DNA of 52,500 bases, from the NCBI GenBank assembly GCA_016946835.1, contig JACVTC010000050.1, positions 327,501 through 380,000 of the forward strand. The letters run 5' to 3'. Below are positions 1-13,480 of the stretch, one piece after another. This DNA comes from Neocallimastix lanati (nom. inval.). Its lineage: Eukaryota; Neocallimastigomycota; Neocallimastigomycetes; Neocallimastigales; Neocallimastigaceae. The first letter of the stretch is position 1. Every line of letters starts with the position of its first letter. The notes beneath the pieces were generated by a model, which was given only the letters and a program-made list of their open reading frames with translations, was not told the origin of the DNA and ran no database searches. The translations under genes and the position numbers were made by a program.

Positions 1-415
1 CGAGAGCAGCAGCAGCAGCTCTTTGAACTTCAGAATCATTTGTTTGTAAAAGATACATAATTGGTTCTAATGTATCACGATTAACTTCTCTAACATCTAT
101 TTAATTTTTAGTATTTATATAAATTGATTATTATTTCATTTTTTTATTTTTATAATATTTTAAAACCGTTGTATATATAAATATTAATTTAATTTTTAAT
201 TTTCATTTGTTAATTTTTAATTAATTAATTAATTAATTATTATTTATTTATTTATTATTAGTATTATTATACCTTTTTCTGTAATTTCTGCAAAGGCTAA
301 AGCAGCTGAACGTTTTAAATCAATATTATCTGAATAAGCCAATGTAGAAAGAGTACGAAGTGGATCGCCTTGGAAGAAATCAGTTCCTTTACGATCTATA
401 TATATATATTATATA

Positions 416-466
<51 letters not shown>

Positions 467-761
467 AAAATTTATCTTTTTTAAAAAATAAACTATAAAT
501 TAATATATTATATTAAGAAACATTACTCTCAAGATATTGTAAAAGTTCAGTTACTGCATCCCTTTCATTTTCTTGTAATAATGGTTCATAAACATCATTT
601 CCAATATGACCTTAATAATTATATTTTTATAAAAGCAATTTAATAAAGAATTTTAATTTAATTGTTATAAAGAGTAAATTATAAATATATATAATTAAAT
701 TATTGTTTTACTTACGACTTCTACCAAAACAAATACTAAAACACTGACTAAAACAATTCAT
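1..761 (-). CDS. VAC8: VAC8 armadillo-repeat vacuolar protein, 5' part (partial)
   Basis: Four exons join in frame on the minus strand: 761-716, 610-527, 395-273 and 96-1, with the gene continuing beyond the window. Donors are GTAAGT, GTAATG and GTATAA; acceptors end in AG. The translation matches the conserved N-terminus of fungal Vac8: a short Cys-rich start, then [21 protein letters not shown], then [20 protein letters not shown], then [11 protein letters not shown] and [11 protein letters not shown], which are armadillo repeats. Vac8 is a peripheral vacuole-membrane scaffold for nucleus-vacuole contacts, vacuole inheritance, homotypic fusion and the Cvt/autophagy pathway. The first residues here are [13 protein letters not shown]. 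Cys 3, 7 and 11 could be palmitoylated, but residue 2 is Asn where yeast Vac8 has the myristoylated Gly. Family identity is secure; exact splice sites are inferred. Confidence 0.88.
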
Positions 762-1741
762 TTTGATTCACTTTCTTGTAATTACTATTAATATATATTT
801 TTTAGAATTATAAATAAATAAAAATAAAAAAGTTATTAATTCGTTATTTCTTTCATTTTAATATTTCTTATTTTTTATTTTTTATTTTTTTTTTGTATGT
901 GAGTGTGTGAATATTTTATTTTTATTTATTTATTTATTGGGGTTATTGGTTTATTTTTCTTTTATATTTTTTGTATTTTTTTATAATTTTTTTTCTTGTA
1001 ATCTTTCTTATTAAAACTTAAAACAATATTATTATAATTTACGGTATTAAGCAAAATTATTACTTATTTAACAAAAAATTACTTTTAATATGAAATGTTA
1101 TTTTTTTTTTTTTTTTTTTTTAAAAAAACATATATATATATATATAATCGAATTTTTAAGTTATGTATTATATTTATTATTTGTTGAATATTTGTCAAAG
1201 TAATTATCTATTAATATAGACAAAAACTATAAATATTATTAAATTATTCAATTTAATAAAAATATATAAGTTTAGAATTAATATACTTACATTAATGGTA
1301 TTGAAGGAAAAATATAATATTTAATATGTTACTTGAATAATGCTTTATATATATGATGAAATAGAGCAAAAATAAGAATATAAATTTTAATTAACATATA
1401 AAATAATGATGGTAATAAAAATTATTTTTTGAAAAAAGGTTTTTTTTTTATTAATAGAATTTCCTTGCTTTTCCTCTTTAATAAATTAATTAATGCATAT
1501 TTTTCATTATATACATATTACAATTTTGAAATATAAACAATATCAAAATACATGATTTATCACAAATCACAATATATATATATATTATTTTACAATGATA
1601 ATCTTTTTATATGATTTATCACAAATCACAATATATATATATATATATTATTTTACAATGATAATCTTTTAAACAAATTTCAATAATTTATTTAATATTT
1701 GAATATCTTCATTTGTTATATTGTTTTATTTTTTTCTACAA

Positions 1742-1790
<49 letters not shown>

Positions 1791-2940
1791 TCAATTCATT
1801 TATTGACAAAAATAATAATATGTTTTCTGAATTTAAATATATATATAATATAAAATTAGTTTATAATTTTATTACTATTATATAAATAAAAATATATAAT
1901 AAAATGTATAAAATACTTTTTAAATGAAAATAATAATAAATATATTATATAATAATAAAGAAAATTAATTATAATTACCACATTAATAACTTTATTAAAA
2001 AAAAAAAGATAATTTAAATACTATTTTTTAAATTATTTGATTTTAAGAGGTAGCATGAAGGATATGGTTTATATATATAAATTAAAACAAAATACTTACT
2101 AATCTAAAAATTTTTTAAATTTTAAATTATAAAATATATTATAAGGAATATGATTAGATTTTTTTTTTTATTTTTTAAAAAAAAATAAAATAAAAAAAAA
2201 AAAACAAGATAGTAAAGATAATATTTTATATTTTTACCTTTTCCTCTAATTATTAATGATGAAATTATATTTTATTAATATATAAAAAATAAGGGAATAT
2301 CAATTAAAAACATTAAAAATTCTTCAAATTTATTAAAATAAAATAATATTAAAGTAAAAATGAAAAAAAATATTATTAACTACCTTCTATTACTTTATTG
2401 AATAAATTCTTTATATATATATATATTTTACTGATACTTTATGCCCTTTACTCAAAATTTTATTGGAATTTTATTATTTTTCTTAATCTATATATAATTA
2501 TTATTCTTTACAATATATATATTTATTTTTATTAACTATTATTAATTATTTTTAATTTAATTAATATAAATAAAGGATTACTTGTTATCTTTTTTTTTTT
2601 TTTAAAAAAAAAGAAAAAGAAATGTACTTTTTTATGGATGGAGTCTTCTTTATACAAAGAATAAAAAAAAATTAACGATAAAATAATATATGAATTATGG
2701 ATAAATAGAATTATATTGATTAAAAAAAAAATGTTGTAATGAAGGTGATGAATATTGTTTATTAATATTGAATATCTTAATATTAATATTAATATTAATA
2801 AATACGTATTATTGATTTAATAACGCAAAAATCTTTTTTTTTTTTTTATTTTTTTTTTATTTTTTATTTATTATTTTTTTTATTATTACTTTAAATTATT
2901 ATTATAATTGTAATATAATTTCACTTTTTTTTTTTTTTTT

Positions 2941-2973
<33 letters not shown>

Positions 2974-4639
2974 CCTCTGCTTCTCTTCTTCTTCTTCTCT
3001 CTTTTTTCTTTCCTTTCCCTTTTTTGCTTTTTTTTTTTTTTTTTTTTTTTTTTTTCTTTTCTTTTCTTTATATATATATATATATAAATTTTAATATTAT
3101 TTTATTTGGTTGATTGACTTAATCTTCTTAAACTTATTTAAAAAGAGTATATTTATTTTATAGTATAATTTAATAAAATAAAAAATATATATAAACAAAT
3201 ATATAAAAAAATTGGAAAAAAAAATTATAAAAAAAAAAGTATTTTTTTTCCTTATATTATTATTAACAATAATATATAAAAAGAAATTTCAATTTCAATT
3301 TAAATTATTAATAATAAAGAAAAAAAATATATTTTTTATAAAGAAAAAAAATTTTTTTTATATCCAATTTTCTTTAATTTTAAACTTTTATTTTATTTTT
3401 TTATTTTTAAAATTATATATATATTAATGAAAATTATTTAATTATTATATTTAATATTAAAATTTATTTACTATATATATAAATTTAAATTAATAATTAT
3501 TAAAAAAAATGAATAATTAAATAATATTTGAAAATTTTGAAATTTTTTTAAAAAAAAAAAAATATTATTTAAAAATTATAATATCTTTTAAAATATAATA
3601 AATTTAACATTAAAAATTATAGCACAACAATAATGAAATTAAAAAATAAAAAATGACTTTGTATTTTATATTTCAAAATTAATTACCTATTTAAATTTAA
3701 TTAATAATAATAAAAAGTAATATATATATCTTAACAACTAAAAATAGTCAATAAAAGACTTTTTTGTGAATACATGAAATATGAAATGATTATTATTATT
3801 ATTATTTTGCTAAAGTTATTAAAAATATTTATTTCAGTAAAAGCGTGACATAATACTACAATTAATTATATTTTTAATTTTCATATTGTACTTTTCCTTT
3901 TTTTTTTTTAAAAAAAAAAAATAATAATAAAATTTATATTATTTTTATTATTCATTATTCCATAATTATTATTTATAATTTAATTATTATTTATTATTAA
4001 TAAAATATTAATAATTAGAACTAAAATTGTTCTAATTTTTATTATATCTATATATAGTATATAATTTATATATATTATAATATATTAATAATTATAAAAA
4101 AAAAAATTAGATAATTTTGGATAAAACGATGAAGCTATTGAACATCATTAATATATCTATAGAATATAAAAAATTATAAGTTTAAAATATAAAATAATAT
4201 ATATATAAAGATTATTAATTTATGTATATCTTTATTTTTTAATAAATTTATTTTATAATATCATAGAAATGATAATATATTTAAATATATTGTATTATAA
4301 GAAAAGAAATTCATTTTAATTTAAATAATATAAAATGGAATTAGATTAGATTAATAATACATTAATACAATAGTAAAAAAAATTCCTATTTAATATAAAT
4401 TAAAATAAAAAAAAACTTAATATTACGTAATGTAAAGAATTATGTATGCTTAATGTAGATATGGATTACACAAAATATATAAAAGGATTGTTAACATAAA
4501 TTTATACAACATAAAATAAACGTATTAACTTGTTTACATAAAACATAATATAAATACATTTAACAATATACTACATAATTACATAAATTACATAATAAAT
4601 AAATAAAATAAATTAAAGAAAATTTATCCGTCCAATAAT
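762..4639. other. AT-rich intergenic desert
   Basis: I see no supportable gene here. The stretch holds long poly-A and poly-T runs, (TA)n and (TTA)n tracts and a C/T-rich patch near 2970-3060. The only ORFs are low-complexity Phe/Ile/Lys strings caused by composition. The promoter of VAC8 must lie at its left edge, but no element stands out from the AT background. Confidence 0.7.
1552..1670. repeat. 59-bp tandem duplication
   Basis: The block beginning ATGATTTATCACAAATCACA and ending ATGATAATCTTTT occurs twice in a row, from 1552 and from 1611. The copies differ mainly in the length of an internal (TA)n tract, so the duplication is recent. Confidence 0.85.
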
Positions 4640-5940
4640 ACTATATTAAGTCACAAACAAGAAACTCTCAATGAAAATAACAAGAAAATATGGCATAGGA
4701 GATTAGGTTATTTCTATTATAAAGGGGAGAGTTGCATTTCCCCAGATTGCATTTCGCCAAGTGGCGTATTATTAAAATGTTGCATTTCCCCAAGTTGCAT
4801 TTCGACAAATGGCTTATTGATATAAGTAAATGAATGAATAAATAAATAAAAATTCAAAATAATTTTTTTAAATAAATAAAAATTCAAAATAATTTTTTTA
4901 AACTTGTTTTTATTATATTTTATAATTAATTATAGATATTTTTTAAAATAAAATAATTATTAATAATATTTAATTATAAAAATAAATTTAATTATAAAGA
5001 TATATTTTAATATTTTGTAAAAAAATAATATTATAGCAATACTTTAATTATAAAAATATATTTTTAAAATAATAATATTTTATCATAAAAATATATTTTA
5101 ATGTTCTTAAGCTAACCTAATCTAATAAAGATTAAAAATACTTTAATAATTATTTATTTATTTATTTATTTAATAATTCTCAATTTGGCGAAATGCAACT
5201 TGGCGAAATGCAATTTGGCGAAATGCCACATTTTTTTAATACGCCACATGCTTTCAAAAAAATTGGCGAAATGCAACTTGGCGAAATGCCCCACACCCAT
5301 TATAAAGACCTAACTATATACTAAGAATTACACAAAGTATATTAAATGCTTTGATTGCAAAATTTTAAATTAAAAAGAAAGTCACATAATCGTTTTATAC
5401 CAACTGTATCAAGTATTTTCAAAGTAATTTACTCTTATTTAATCGTTCCAGTTAATAAATCTATTTCAGAGAATAAGTTTATTTTAATATTTAAAGATGA
5501 ATTCTCGAGAAAGAATTGGATATTTCTATTGGAAATAAAATCTAAATTTCTCAAAACTGCCATAGAATTCTTTAATTATCTCAACAATCATTTTGATTAT
5601 AAAAAATAAGAATCAGTAAATAATTTCTAATGACAATCAAGAAAATTTGTTCAGTACAATGTGAAAAGCGCTTTTTTTTTTTTTTTTTTTTTTTTTCTTC
5701 TTTGATGGAAATTTATCTAATTTGTCTGCTAAAATTTTTACTTTCTTTATCCCATGTATGATATCTAAAACAGAGATAATACAATTCGAGTTTTTCTAAT
5801 TTTTTTTAAAAAAAAAACATCTTACCTGGGCGATCACACAATTTCGCTCTAACAGAGAAGGAATGTTAAGTTCTTTAGAAACATAATAAAGGGATGTAAA
5901 AGATAATCATATTAGAAAATCTTTCAATCCAGTATAATCC
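4640..5940 (+). pseudogene. Decayed Ty1/Copia integrase fragment, interrupted by a MITE
   Basis: Reading across the MITE at 4725-5298, the plus strand gives the Copia GAG-pre-integrase signature IWHRRLG near 4687-4708. It then gives a CxxC near 5348 and an integrase core in the ORF at 5355-5609 with DEFSRKNWIFLLEIKSKF, which resembles the D-D-F-S-R-x-x-W motif of Copia integrases. The usual SDNGGEF segment survives as SNDNQENL near 5627 in a shifted frame, and a decayed NG-x-AERKN-like segment may remain near 5850. Several stops and frameshifts are present and no RT is attached. It is a dead copy; the right-hand limit is uncertain. Confidence 0.7.
4725..5298. mobile_element. 574-bp MULE-type MITE with subterminal GCATTTCGCC repeats
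   Basis: The element sits inside the Copia integrase and is flanked by a perfect 9-bp duplication, ATTATAAAG, at 4716-4724 and 5299-5307. Its ends are imperfect inverted repeats: GGGAGAGTTGCATTTC at the left, and the complement of GGGTGTGGGGCATTTC at the right. Copies of TTGCATTTCGCC-like words cluster inside both ends, while the centre is plain AT-rich DNA with no ORF. A 9-bp duplication is the hallmark of Mutator-like transposases, so this is probably mobilised in trans by a MULE. Removing it rejoins the integrase reading, which supports the boundaries. Confidence 0.9.
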
Positions 5941-6802
5941 TATATTAACAAATGTTTGTGTACTTCCCGTTTTTTCTTTGTTTGATCCAAGTAGAAATGC
6001 ATAATACGAAAACTTGCCCAATTACTACAACAAAAAAAATCATTCGTGTATATGGAATAGGAATATGTTACTATTATTAAGAAATCTTGAAATCTCCCTT
6101 CGTACTTCTGAACTTGCAAGTCTTTATTGATACTAAATTACATTTCATTATTTCTAGCCCTCTTACTGGCTAATTTTAACATTTTCTTTGTTTGAAATCT
6201 TTAGCGTTTATCACCAATCGAGATTCCATATTTATCATGATCTTGAAATAAATAAAAATATAAATATTATTATTAAATAAAACACAGAATTAATAAAAAA
6301 TAAATATTATTTCTTCAATTTGAACATAATAATATTTAAAAATAGTAACGTGAAATAAAAAAAAAAAAAAAAAAAAGGAATAAATCAAAATAATAAAGTA
6401 TATAATTTCAGAAAAAAGTTCATATACAACAAACCTCACCTTCAGATTATAAGATTTCTGTATTAAAAGGAATTCTTATTGATCATAAATCAGAAATATT
6501 TTTAATGAAACTTTTTTTAAAATTAATAAACCTATTAAAATTTTAATTGATAAATATTGCCAGTAAAACCACTATAAAAAGTTGTCATCTTAACTCTTGA
6601 TTGAAAAACATAAATATAATGTTCTATTATAATATAGACTGTAATATAAAAAAAAAAAAAAATTGATCCTAGAATATGTCTAAAGAAAGATATGTTAGCA
6701 GTTGCTCTAAATAAAAAGAGTTCATTCTATTTGATTTTTTATTTTTTATTTTTTTTTTTTTATTTTTTTTTTTTTTTTTTGTTTCTTTTTTATTTCAACT
6801 TT

Positions 6803-6838
<36 letters not shown>

Positions 6839-7374
6839 TTATTTTATTTTATTTTATTTTATTTCAACTTTTATTATACATGTTTTTTTTTTTTTTTTTT
6901 TTTATTTATTTATTTATTTATTTATTTAAATATATATATATTAAATAATATACATTATTTTTAATAATAAAATGAATAAAATGGTTATTATATTTTTTTA
7001 ATAAATAAAGTAAATATAACATAGAATTTTAAATTTATATATATATTTAAAAAAATGGGGGGAATAAATATAAAATTTCAGAAAGTTTTTATTAAAAATA
7101 AAATATATAAAAATAATAAAAATAATAAAAATAAAAATTTAAATTTAATAAATTTAATAGTATTATTATTGAAGATAAAAGATAAACTTCAATTTTTTTT
7201 TTTACTTTAATCTTTTATTTTTTATTTTTTTAAAACTTTTGTTTTAATAATAATTATTTAAATATATAAAATTATATTATATATGCTATTTTATGTTATT
7301 GATAAATGATAAGATAATTTTAGATATAAATTTTTAATTTTTATATTTATTTATTCATTTTATTTCTCTATCCC
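5941..7374. other. Intergenic, with a dispersed-repeat segment
   Basis: Around 6275-6440 a non-simple segment (AAACACAGAATTAATAAA ... TAGTAACGTGAAATAAA ... AAAAAGTTCATA) is shared, in the same orientation, with 18300-18455. It is probably the end of a transposable element. The rest is poly-A/T and (TA)n, including (TTTTA)n and (TTTA)n around 6835-6930. I see no gene. Confidence 0.6.
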
Positions 7375-8930
7375 TTAAAAAAAAGATGAGAAATACTGAC
7401 TTATATTTGAATATATATCGGATAATAAAACACCTGTAAGACCACCTGCTACATCACTTACTGGGCATGAGAATGATTGATCACCCTTATAAGTTGGTTT
7501 ATATATTTTTTCTATAAGGGAAATACCAATATCAACTTCATATTTTATTTTAATTGGCGTTTGCATTGAACAAGATTTTAATAAGTAAATTAAAGCATTA
7601 TCTGTCAATATATCTTCAACATAATAACCAATAGTTACAGGTAAAACAAATTCGGTAGTCTAAATTTAGGAATGAAATTTAAATATATGTTTTTATTTTA
7701 ACATTATATTTTGAATAATATTCTATAATATATTCATAATAAAATTTCTATACATATTTATTTCATCTTAACTCACCTCATGTTTTGGGAACTTCAAATC
7801 TTTAGAACTACCCTTACCAATTTCTGCTTTATCAAGACTTTCTGTTTGCAAATAGACCTATATTAAAAATTAATTATTTAAAATAATATTACAAAGTAAT
7901 ATTAATAATTTAATTAATAAAAGAAAACAAAAAAAAATATCTATTTCTTTAAATTTTCTTTATTTAAACTTAAAATTTTATCTTATTAACTAAAATATAC
8001 TAACATTTATCATTTATCATTATTCTTATTATTTATTTATTTAAAAAAAATAATACTTACTCTTGTATCTAAATTGTGTACATTTAAATCATAAAAGTTA
8101 TCATTCTTAACAATTACATGTATATCAAGATCAATTTCTACACCACCTTTATTTCCATTTTGACTATTTGGAATTTCATAACGAAGGGACTGAGAACCTT
8201 CTGGTGCATCAGATAAAACAACACTAGCAATGCTAACTTCTGGAATTTTTGGCCAAAATATATATACCATAATACCGATAAATACAATTATGGCTATGGT
8301 AATAGAAATACATACCCAAAGTGGGCAACAACATATAGATCTCTTTTTTTTTGATTCCGTAAAATATTCATCTTCATTTATATTTACAACAGAATCTCTT
8401 GTGTTTTCATTTTTAATCAAATATGATTGAGAACTCGTTACATTTTCTCGAGAAGCCATTTCGTTTGGAAATCTTATATTTTTATCTTCAGCTATATAAT
8501 AATCTGAAATATCACGTTGAGTATTAACACTATTAATATTATATGTACTTTCTTTGGGGTTTATAATTGGTGATCTACCGAATAATTCTTTAGTAATCCT
8601 TCTTTTATCTTCTGCTAATATTTGAGTATTAGTTTCAATAGGTGGTTGTGAATATAAATTGTTATTAAAATGATTAATATTTTGGTTGTATCTTTCACTT
8701 CCAATAAATTCTTCTAATATGAATTTTAAATTTAAAAATATATATAAATAAAATAAACAATAAAAATTAATTTCATTATTTAATTTATGAATAGTTTAAT
8801 TTAAATCTTATATATATATATATATATATTTTAATTTATTTTTTCTTTTTCTTTATTTTCTATTGTTTATTTTTCTTATTTTATTTATTTATTTATTTTC
8901 ATGTTTACCAAAGTTTTGGTTTTCTTCCAT
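7375..8930 (-). CDS. Single-pass membrane protein with LEA-2-like lumenal/extracellular domain
   Basis: Four exons join in frame: 8930-8909, 8713-8061, 7857-7777 and 7659-7375, giving 346 residues. Donors are GTAAAC, GTAAGT and GTGAGT, and acceptors TTAG, ATAG and TTAG. The N-terminal ~128 residues are polar and probably disordered. A basic SKKKRS stretch and a CCC motif then lead into one membrane helix at about 141-161. After it comes a beta-rich domain starting PKIPEVSIASVVL and containing DLDIHVIVKNDNFYDLNVHNL, with the fold pattern of LEA-2 (NDR1/HIN1-like, LEA14) domains: a hydrophobic strand pair with an N-x-N-F-Y turn. Type II topology is predicted from the basic cytosolic flank. The family is recognised from pattern only; the function is unknown, possibly lipid or membrane-contact related in fungi. 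Confidence 0.78.
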
Positions 8931-11624
8931 CTCTACTTTATTCTAACTAATTAAATTAACCAATATTTTTTTATAATTAATATCCACGTTTTCCAAAATA
9001 ATTTTTCCAATGTATTTTTTTATTTAAAATAATCTAATCTAACTTTTATTAAATTTAATCCACTAAATTTGATTTATTTTTACTTTTTTTTTTTTTTTAT
9101 TCTTATATTATTAAATAATTTATATTAAAATAATTAATGATATATACGCATAGATGTTAAATATAATTTTAATATCTTTATTTGATAAAATATTAATTTA
9201 TATTTTACTGTTTATGTAAAATTATTTTTTTAATTATTGATTTTTTTATTATATATATATTATATTATTATTTTTTTTTATTCGTTTTTTTGAAATAAAA
9301 TATTTTCAAGGAGAAAAAAATTTTTTGAAAAAATTTTATTATATATAGTGTTTATTATAGAACGTTCTATTAACAAAATAAGCTATTTTATTAAATTTAT
9401 TGTATAGCATATATTTCTCAGATTTTTTAATATATATTTATTATAACCATTTTTCTTTTATTATTTATTTTATATTTATATATTCATTAGTAATAATGTA
9501 TTTTTATTTATTTATATTTATATATTTTCATTTTCCCTTAAAATTATGTGATTTTAAAAATATACATAAAATTATTTTTTTTAATTTTTTTTTAATTTAT
9601 CTTTTCTTTATTATCTTTATTGCTTTTATTTATCTTGAAAAGTAATGTTTTTATATATTTAATATTATTTATCAATTATTTTTTATAAAAACTTTAAAAG
9701 TTTAATAAAAGTTTAAATATTTGTAATGTTTGATATTGAAACTATATATATAAATTATTAATGTAATTTAACAGTTGAATTATAGAATTATATAGCTAAT
9801 ATTTTTTTTTTTTTTGAATTTATTTTTTAATAAATGTGTGTTTTTTATATGGAATTTTCTCCCCTATGAAGAAAATAAAAAAATAAAAAAAAAATAATAA
9901 TAATAATAATTTTATTTAAAATATACACACCTAATCAAATATTAATTGAAATAAAATATAATTATTTTTCTTTGAATGAGAAATTAAATTATAAAATTAA
10001 AAGATCTTTAAATATATTTATATATTATTATAAGTTTTTAAATACTATAAGAATAAGAATACAATGTTGCTTTTTTTTTAATGTCTATTAAAAATAATAT
10101 ATAATTAAACGTTATAGGTATAAAAAAAAATATAAAGATAGTAATAAATAAAAAAGTTTTGTTAAAATATTTAGTATTAAATTGATTAAAAAGAATGAAA
10201 AGAATAATAAAAAAAATTTTTTTATTAATAAACTTTATTATTATTAAAATAAGAATATAAAATAATATTTAAATATAAAAGTAGATATTTTATAATTGTA
10301 ATTAATATACTTTTTCATATTTTAATTAAATACAATTATAATCGAAGAATATATTATAATATATTATATTTTATTAATAATATATTGGTAATTCGCTTAA
10401 ATTTGTTTAAATTATTAAAAATTGTAGTAATGTATTTGTTAAAAAAATAACATTTTTTTCTTTTATTAATCATAATTAAAATAACTAAAATCAAAAAGAC
10501 GATGAGAAGACTTAAAATATATAATACAAAAGGATATTAGAGAATTTTATTAAATATAAAGTTATTCATTCATAATGAATGATAAAAAAAAAAAAGAATA
10601 ATAAAGAGAATAATTTATCTACCATTTCTTAGTTGCTTTAAAGAAATATTGAATATAAAATTAATTAAAATAATTTGTTAAATGTGGAAATGATATAAAT
10701 AATGTACATAATTATTTATCTCAACATTGGTAATTGTCTTTTATAGTATACTATTTTTAGCTTTAATAAGCCGTAAAAAATATCAATATACGGTGTAAAT
10801 TGTAATTTACTTTGCCATTGATTAAAATAATAAATAATTAATTTATATAATATTTATGCTTTAAAGCCACAATAAGTTTACATTTAAATAAAAAAGAAAT
10901 CCAAACACTCAAAAAAAGTATTATAATCATTACATATATTGATATACATAAATGTAAATAAAATCAATTTAGGAGATTAATAAAAATATTAATTCTAGAA
11001 AGCTAAATTTAACTAATGGCAAGTAATGTTTTACACTTTTTTTTTCTTTTCTTTAATGAATTTGATATGAAGAACTTCAAATTTCCGAGTAGTAAAATAT
11101 TGTAATACATATTAAATAAATAATAAGCTACTTTTTTTTTTTTTTTTATAATTATTAAAAAATAATTATATATACATTATATTTTTTTTTTCTAATAATT
11201 TTTATTAGAAATTTATTGAACTAATTAATATAAATATTATAAATTTAATTTAAGAATGTATATAGCAAAAACTTTATTTTACAAAAGAAAAATCAAATGC
11301 CACTAGATTGTTGTGTATATAATATTATATAATAGAATAGACTATAATTATATTATGTATACCGTTTCTAAATTAAAACTAATGCATTAATCTTTTAATT
11401 ATTTTTTTTTCCTAGTATATATATATTTATATTATATTGTTAATGAATATTTCAATTTAATTACTTAAATTAGTTTTAAATACAATTAATAGTTTTTTTT
11501 AATGATATATTTGTATATACTGTAAAAACCAATTAAAATGAAGAATTTTTATTATATTAAATAACTATTTATTTAATATATTTAATATTTAAATTTTAAT
11601 TAAAAACACTATAAAATTTCTATA
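8931..11624. other. AT-rich intergenic desert
   Basis: The stretch contains only homopolymers, (TA)n tracts and Phe/Ile-rich spurious ORFs. It includes a slightly more complex patch at 10730-10960 with no recognisable coding or terminal motif. Confidence 0.65.
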
Positions 11625-11989
11625 TATTATTTTGAATGTGGTCCAAAACGCCAATTTTTTTTGAAATTTTAATAAGCCATCTATTTATTTGTGGCTTTTA
11701 AAATTTATATTATTACGCCATAAAATTTAATATAATTTTTAGTAAAAAAGAAATAAATGTATAAATAAATAAGTAAATAAATAAATAAATAAAAATTAAA
11801 AAGGTCAATAAAAAATAAAATATTTTTATATAATTTTTTTTTTTTGACAATCATGTTATAAGGAAAATGATAAATAATTATTTTCCTTATAACCTTATTT
11901 TTATATATTTTATTATTAATATTTATATTATATTTTTATATTTTATATTTTATTATTGATATTATATTTTTATATTTTATATTTTATTA

Positions 11990-12704
11990 TTGATATTCAA
12001 TAAATTAAAACAAAATTCTAATAATAATATTTTAACTGAACCAAAAAATGTACATTGCGATTTTGAAAAAGGCATATCCAAAGCAGTTAAAAAAATATTT
12101 CCTAATATAAATATTAAATACTGTATTTGGCATTATAAAAATTTATTAGAAATTAAAAAAAATGAATTGTGCCGTAATGAAGTGAACGATGATGAAAAAA
12201 TATTTAATTATTACAAAGGAATTTCAAACTTACCATTTATCAACCCTGAATACATAATGGATATTTTTTCATTAATTAAAACTAAATCCATGGAAAAAAT
12301 TCTTTTCAATTTTTAAAATTTTTAGAATATTTTTATGAAACATATTTATTTGGTTACGATATGAAAAATTGGAATTATTATAATAATATTGAACATATAA
12401 CCAATAATGCTTCAGAATCACTCAATAATTCTTTAAATAAACTATTTCCAATGAAACCAAATTTTTATGAATTAATATATAAATTAAAAGAACAGGAACA
12501 TTTATCATATTATGATTACCAAATGAAAATAAAAGGAATTTGGAGAATAAAAAAAAAAAAATAAAAACAAAAACTGATGAAATTAATATCTTAATTGAAA
12601 AATACAAAAATAAAGAAGCCAAGTTAATTGATATTAAATATGATAGAAGTGATCTTACTAAATTGTGGTTTGAATGTTTAACTAATTTAAATAATATTTT
12701 ATAA
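11990..12704 (+). pseudogene. MULE transposase, C-terminal half, frameshifted
   Basis: Three frames must be joined: 11990 to about 12300, then to about 12550, then to the stop at 12702-12704. The first segment has the MULE core: a D in HCDFEKGISKAVKKIFP followed by IKYCIWHYKN, the C-x2-H block after the second catalytic Asp. The second has HITNNASESLNNSLN, the TNNxxE segment with the catalytic Glu. The first Asp, the zinc-binding N-terminus and any true start codon are missing, replaced by AT-rich repeats before 11990. The second frameshift lies in a poly-A run near 12550. This copy cannot encode an active transposase. Confidence 0.85.
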
Positions 12705-12879
12705 ATATTATTTTATAATAAATAATTATGAAATGACAGAGGAATTTCCAAAAGAAAAAATCATTAAAATTCGTTCATACAAAAACTTATAATTAAATTT
12801 ATTAATTAAAATTTTATAATTATTAAAAAGTTAAAATGTTTATATACTTGATAAAATTTATGTAGTTTAAATAAATATT

Positions 12880-13404
12880 CTATAATTTTATTATTATAAT
12901 TAATTTTATTAATAATTGTTTAAATATTTTATTAATATTTTTTTTAAAATAAATAATCCTATATTTTTATATTTTATTATTAATATCAATATTATATTTT
13001 TATATTTTTATATTTTTATATTTATTATTAATATTTATAATTAATTTTATTAATAATTGTTTAAATATTTTATTAATATTTTTTTAAATAAATAAATCTA
13101 TATAATTGCTACAGTATTTTATTAATAGTTGTTTAAATATTTTATTAATATATTTTAAATTAATATTTTTTTTAAATAAATAAATCTATATAATTGTTAA
13201 AGTATTTTATTAATATTTTTTTTTAAATAAATAAATATATATATAATTGCTGAAGTATTTTATTAATAGTGTTTAAATATTTTATTAATATTTAATTAAT
13301 ATTTTTTTTAAATAAATAAATCTATATAATTGTTAAAGTATTTTATTAATATTTTTTTTTTTAAATAAATAAATCTATATAATTGCTAAAGTATTTTATT
13401 AATA

Positions 13405-13436
<32 letters not shown>

Positions 13437-13480
13437 AAATAAACCTTTTAATTGTTTGAATATTTTATTTTATTTTTTTT
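12880..13480. repeat. Degenerate tandem subrepeats inside the MULE
   Basis: About eight degenerate units of roughly 60-75 bp repeat the words ATAATTGCTAAAGTATTTTA, TTAATATTTTTTTTAAATAA and ATAAATCTAT. They differ mainly in T-run length. They lie wholly inside the element and probably arose by slippage. Confidence 0.75.

Noticed and set aside
3212-3427. 71-codon Lys/Phe/Ile ORF
   Set aside because: Composition only: homopolymer codons and no recognisable domain or neighbours.
4480-4620. Possible Copia LTR shared with 14810-14950
   Set aside because: The resemblance is in AT-rich words only, and the orientation does not fit LTRs of the two oppositely oriented Copia remnants.
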